Shown here piece by piece: positions 12,544-12,983 of a stretch of 12,983 nucleotides of DNA. The position numbers and the translations under genes were made by a program. The DNA lies in NCBI GenBank assembly GCA_903854455.1, contig CAINWJ010000029.1, positions 1 through 12,983 of the forward strand. The letters run 5' to 3'. Below the pieces are notes generated by a model. That model made no database searches. It saw nothing but the letters and a program-made list of their open reading frames with translations, and was not told the DNA's origin. Each line of letters starts with the position of its first letter. The first letter of the stretch is position 1. Source of the DNA: Candidatus Peribacteria bacterium (GTDB taxonomy: Bacteria > Patescibacteriota > Gracilibacteria > Peribacterales > Peribacteraceae).

Positions 12544-12922
12544 ACCCATCATCTTCCGCGATGTGCCGACAGTGACTGGCTCTGCACGGGGCAGGACGCT
12601 TGGCGTACCGACGATCAACCTGGATCTGCGCGCAATTCCGGCAAATATGAAACACGGTGTCTACGCATGCTTCGTCGAAATCGGTGATCGATCCTACGAC
12701 GGTGCCATGAGCTTCGGACCGCGGCCATCGGTCAGCGAAGGCATTGCGATGGAAATCCACCTGATCGATGAGCAACGAAAATCATTGCCACCGACAGTCA
12801 CCGTGCGCATTGTCGCCAGAATCAGAGATATTCGGAAATTCAAAACGACTGCGGCGCTGGTGGCTCAGATTCAACAGGACATCGGAATGATCCGTGATAT
12901 CCTGCACCCAGAAAGCATGTGA
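12488..12922 (+). CDS. Stand-alone riboflavin kinase (RibF C-terminal domain)
   Basis: Phosphorylates riboflavin with ATP to give FMN. The 144-residue product is only the riboflavin kinase domain; most bacteria have RibF, in which this domain follows an FAD-synthetase domain. Motifs in order are TVTGSARGRTLGVPTINLDL (nucleotide-binding GRxLGxPTxN), HGVYACFVEIGDRSYDGAMSFGPRPS (the usual GVYAV...GvxxiGxRPT) and MEIHLID, with the Glu expected to act as catalytic base. It ends with IRDIRKFKTTAALVAQIQQDI, the family's C-terminal helix region. The frame is open back to 12410. The ATG at 12488 or 12497 precedes the domain by about 25 residues; neither has a Shine-Dalgarno sequence, so the start is uncertain and initiation may depend on translation of the overlapping upstream gene. 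Confidence 0.87.
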   Translation: MSAMTHPTKPSASIEQLPEPIIFRDVPTVTGSARGRTLGVPTINLDLRAIPANMKHGVYACFVEIGDRSYDGAMSFGPRPSVSEGIAMEIHLIDEQRKSLPPTVTVRIVARIRDIRKFKTTAALVAQIQQDIGMIRDILHPESM

Positions 12923-12954
12923 ATCATCCGGTAGCTTCTAAAATATCCAATCAG

Positions 12955-12982
12955 AATTTTCAATTTTCCATTTTCAATTTTC
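12955..12982. repeat. Heptanucleotide tandem repeat (AATTTTC family)
   Basis: Four 7-bp units at the window end: AATTTTC, AATTTTC, CATTTTC, AATTTTC. It may continue beyond the window. Same period as the array at 6065-6099 but an unrelated sequence. Confidence 0.8.
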
Positions 12983-12983
12983 A

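Noticed and set aside
1..12983. Possible UGA recoding, as in Gracilibacteria/SR1
   Set aside because: UGA ends several well-delimited genes (the PMT-like gene, GT4, both cutA copies, riboflavin kinase) at normal family length, and no conserved glycine is encoded by UGA.

Overview
The window looks like a chromosomal segment of a small-genome bacterium of the Candidate Phyla Radiation (Patescibacteria), perhaps a Peregrinibacteria/Peribacteria-like lineage. This is inference. The pointers are intergenic regions full of small palindromes, short or absent Shine-Dalgarno signals, a stand-alone riboflavin kinase without the FAD-synthetase half, a short GIY-YIG protein, and several membrane or nucleotide-sugar glycosyltransferases. 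UGA acts as an ordinary stop codon, which argues against the UGA-recoding Gracilibacteria/SR1 groups.

Layout. 110-3207 (+): a PMT/GT39-type GT-C membrane glycosyltransferase, then pyruvate kinase and its terminator. 3287-4618 (-): rsmH followed by an ftsL-like gene, a remnant of the division/cell-wall cluster that converges on pyk. 4619-4945: a gene-free patch of palindromic repeats. 4946-6058 (-): a GT4 glycosyltransferase, divergent from a secreted YkuD (L,D-transpeptidase-like) protein at about 6207-6812 (+); heptanucleotide repeats and a near-consensus promoter lie between them. 6851-8494: a repeat- and tRNA-rich region with a GIY-YIG gene between two copies of a 94-bp repeat, an intact tRNA-Ser(GCU), a cutA gene and a chimeric, probably dead tRNA-Ser. 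8594-11138: a GT2 glycosyltransferase and a convergent GT-C-like membrane protein whose ends overlap by 8 bp. 11184-11777: a second cutA and an intact tRNA-Ser(UGA). 11802-12012: a MITE-like nested inverted-repeat element. 12070-12922: an unrecognised small protein overlapping riboflavin kinase. A heptanucleotide repeat array follows to the window end.

The most unusual part is 6851-11777. The tRNA-Ser(GCU) and tRNA-Ser(UGA) genes are each followed by a long palindrome whose first arm starts in the tRNA's own discriminator-CCA end. One of these tRNA-end/palindrome blocks is duplicated around the GIY-YIG gene. A third tRNA-Ser is a recombinant: its body and 5' flank come from tRNA-Ser(GCU), its 3' end comes from tRNA-Ser(UGA), and it carries a copy of the neighbouring cutA with it. 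Together this suggests tRNA-Ser 3' ends as a local recombination or insertion hotspot for palindromic elements.

Functionally, the protein genes serve the cell surface (three or four glycosyltransferases, a YkuD protein, RsmH/FtsL), central metabolism (pyruvate kinase, riboflavin kinase) and translation (tRNA-Ser genes). They do not form one obvious pathway.
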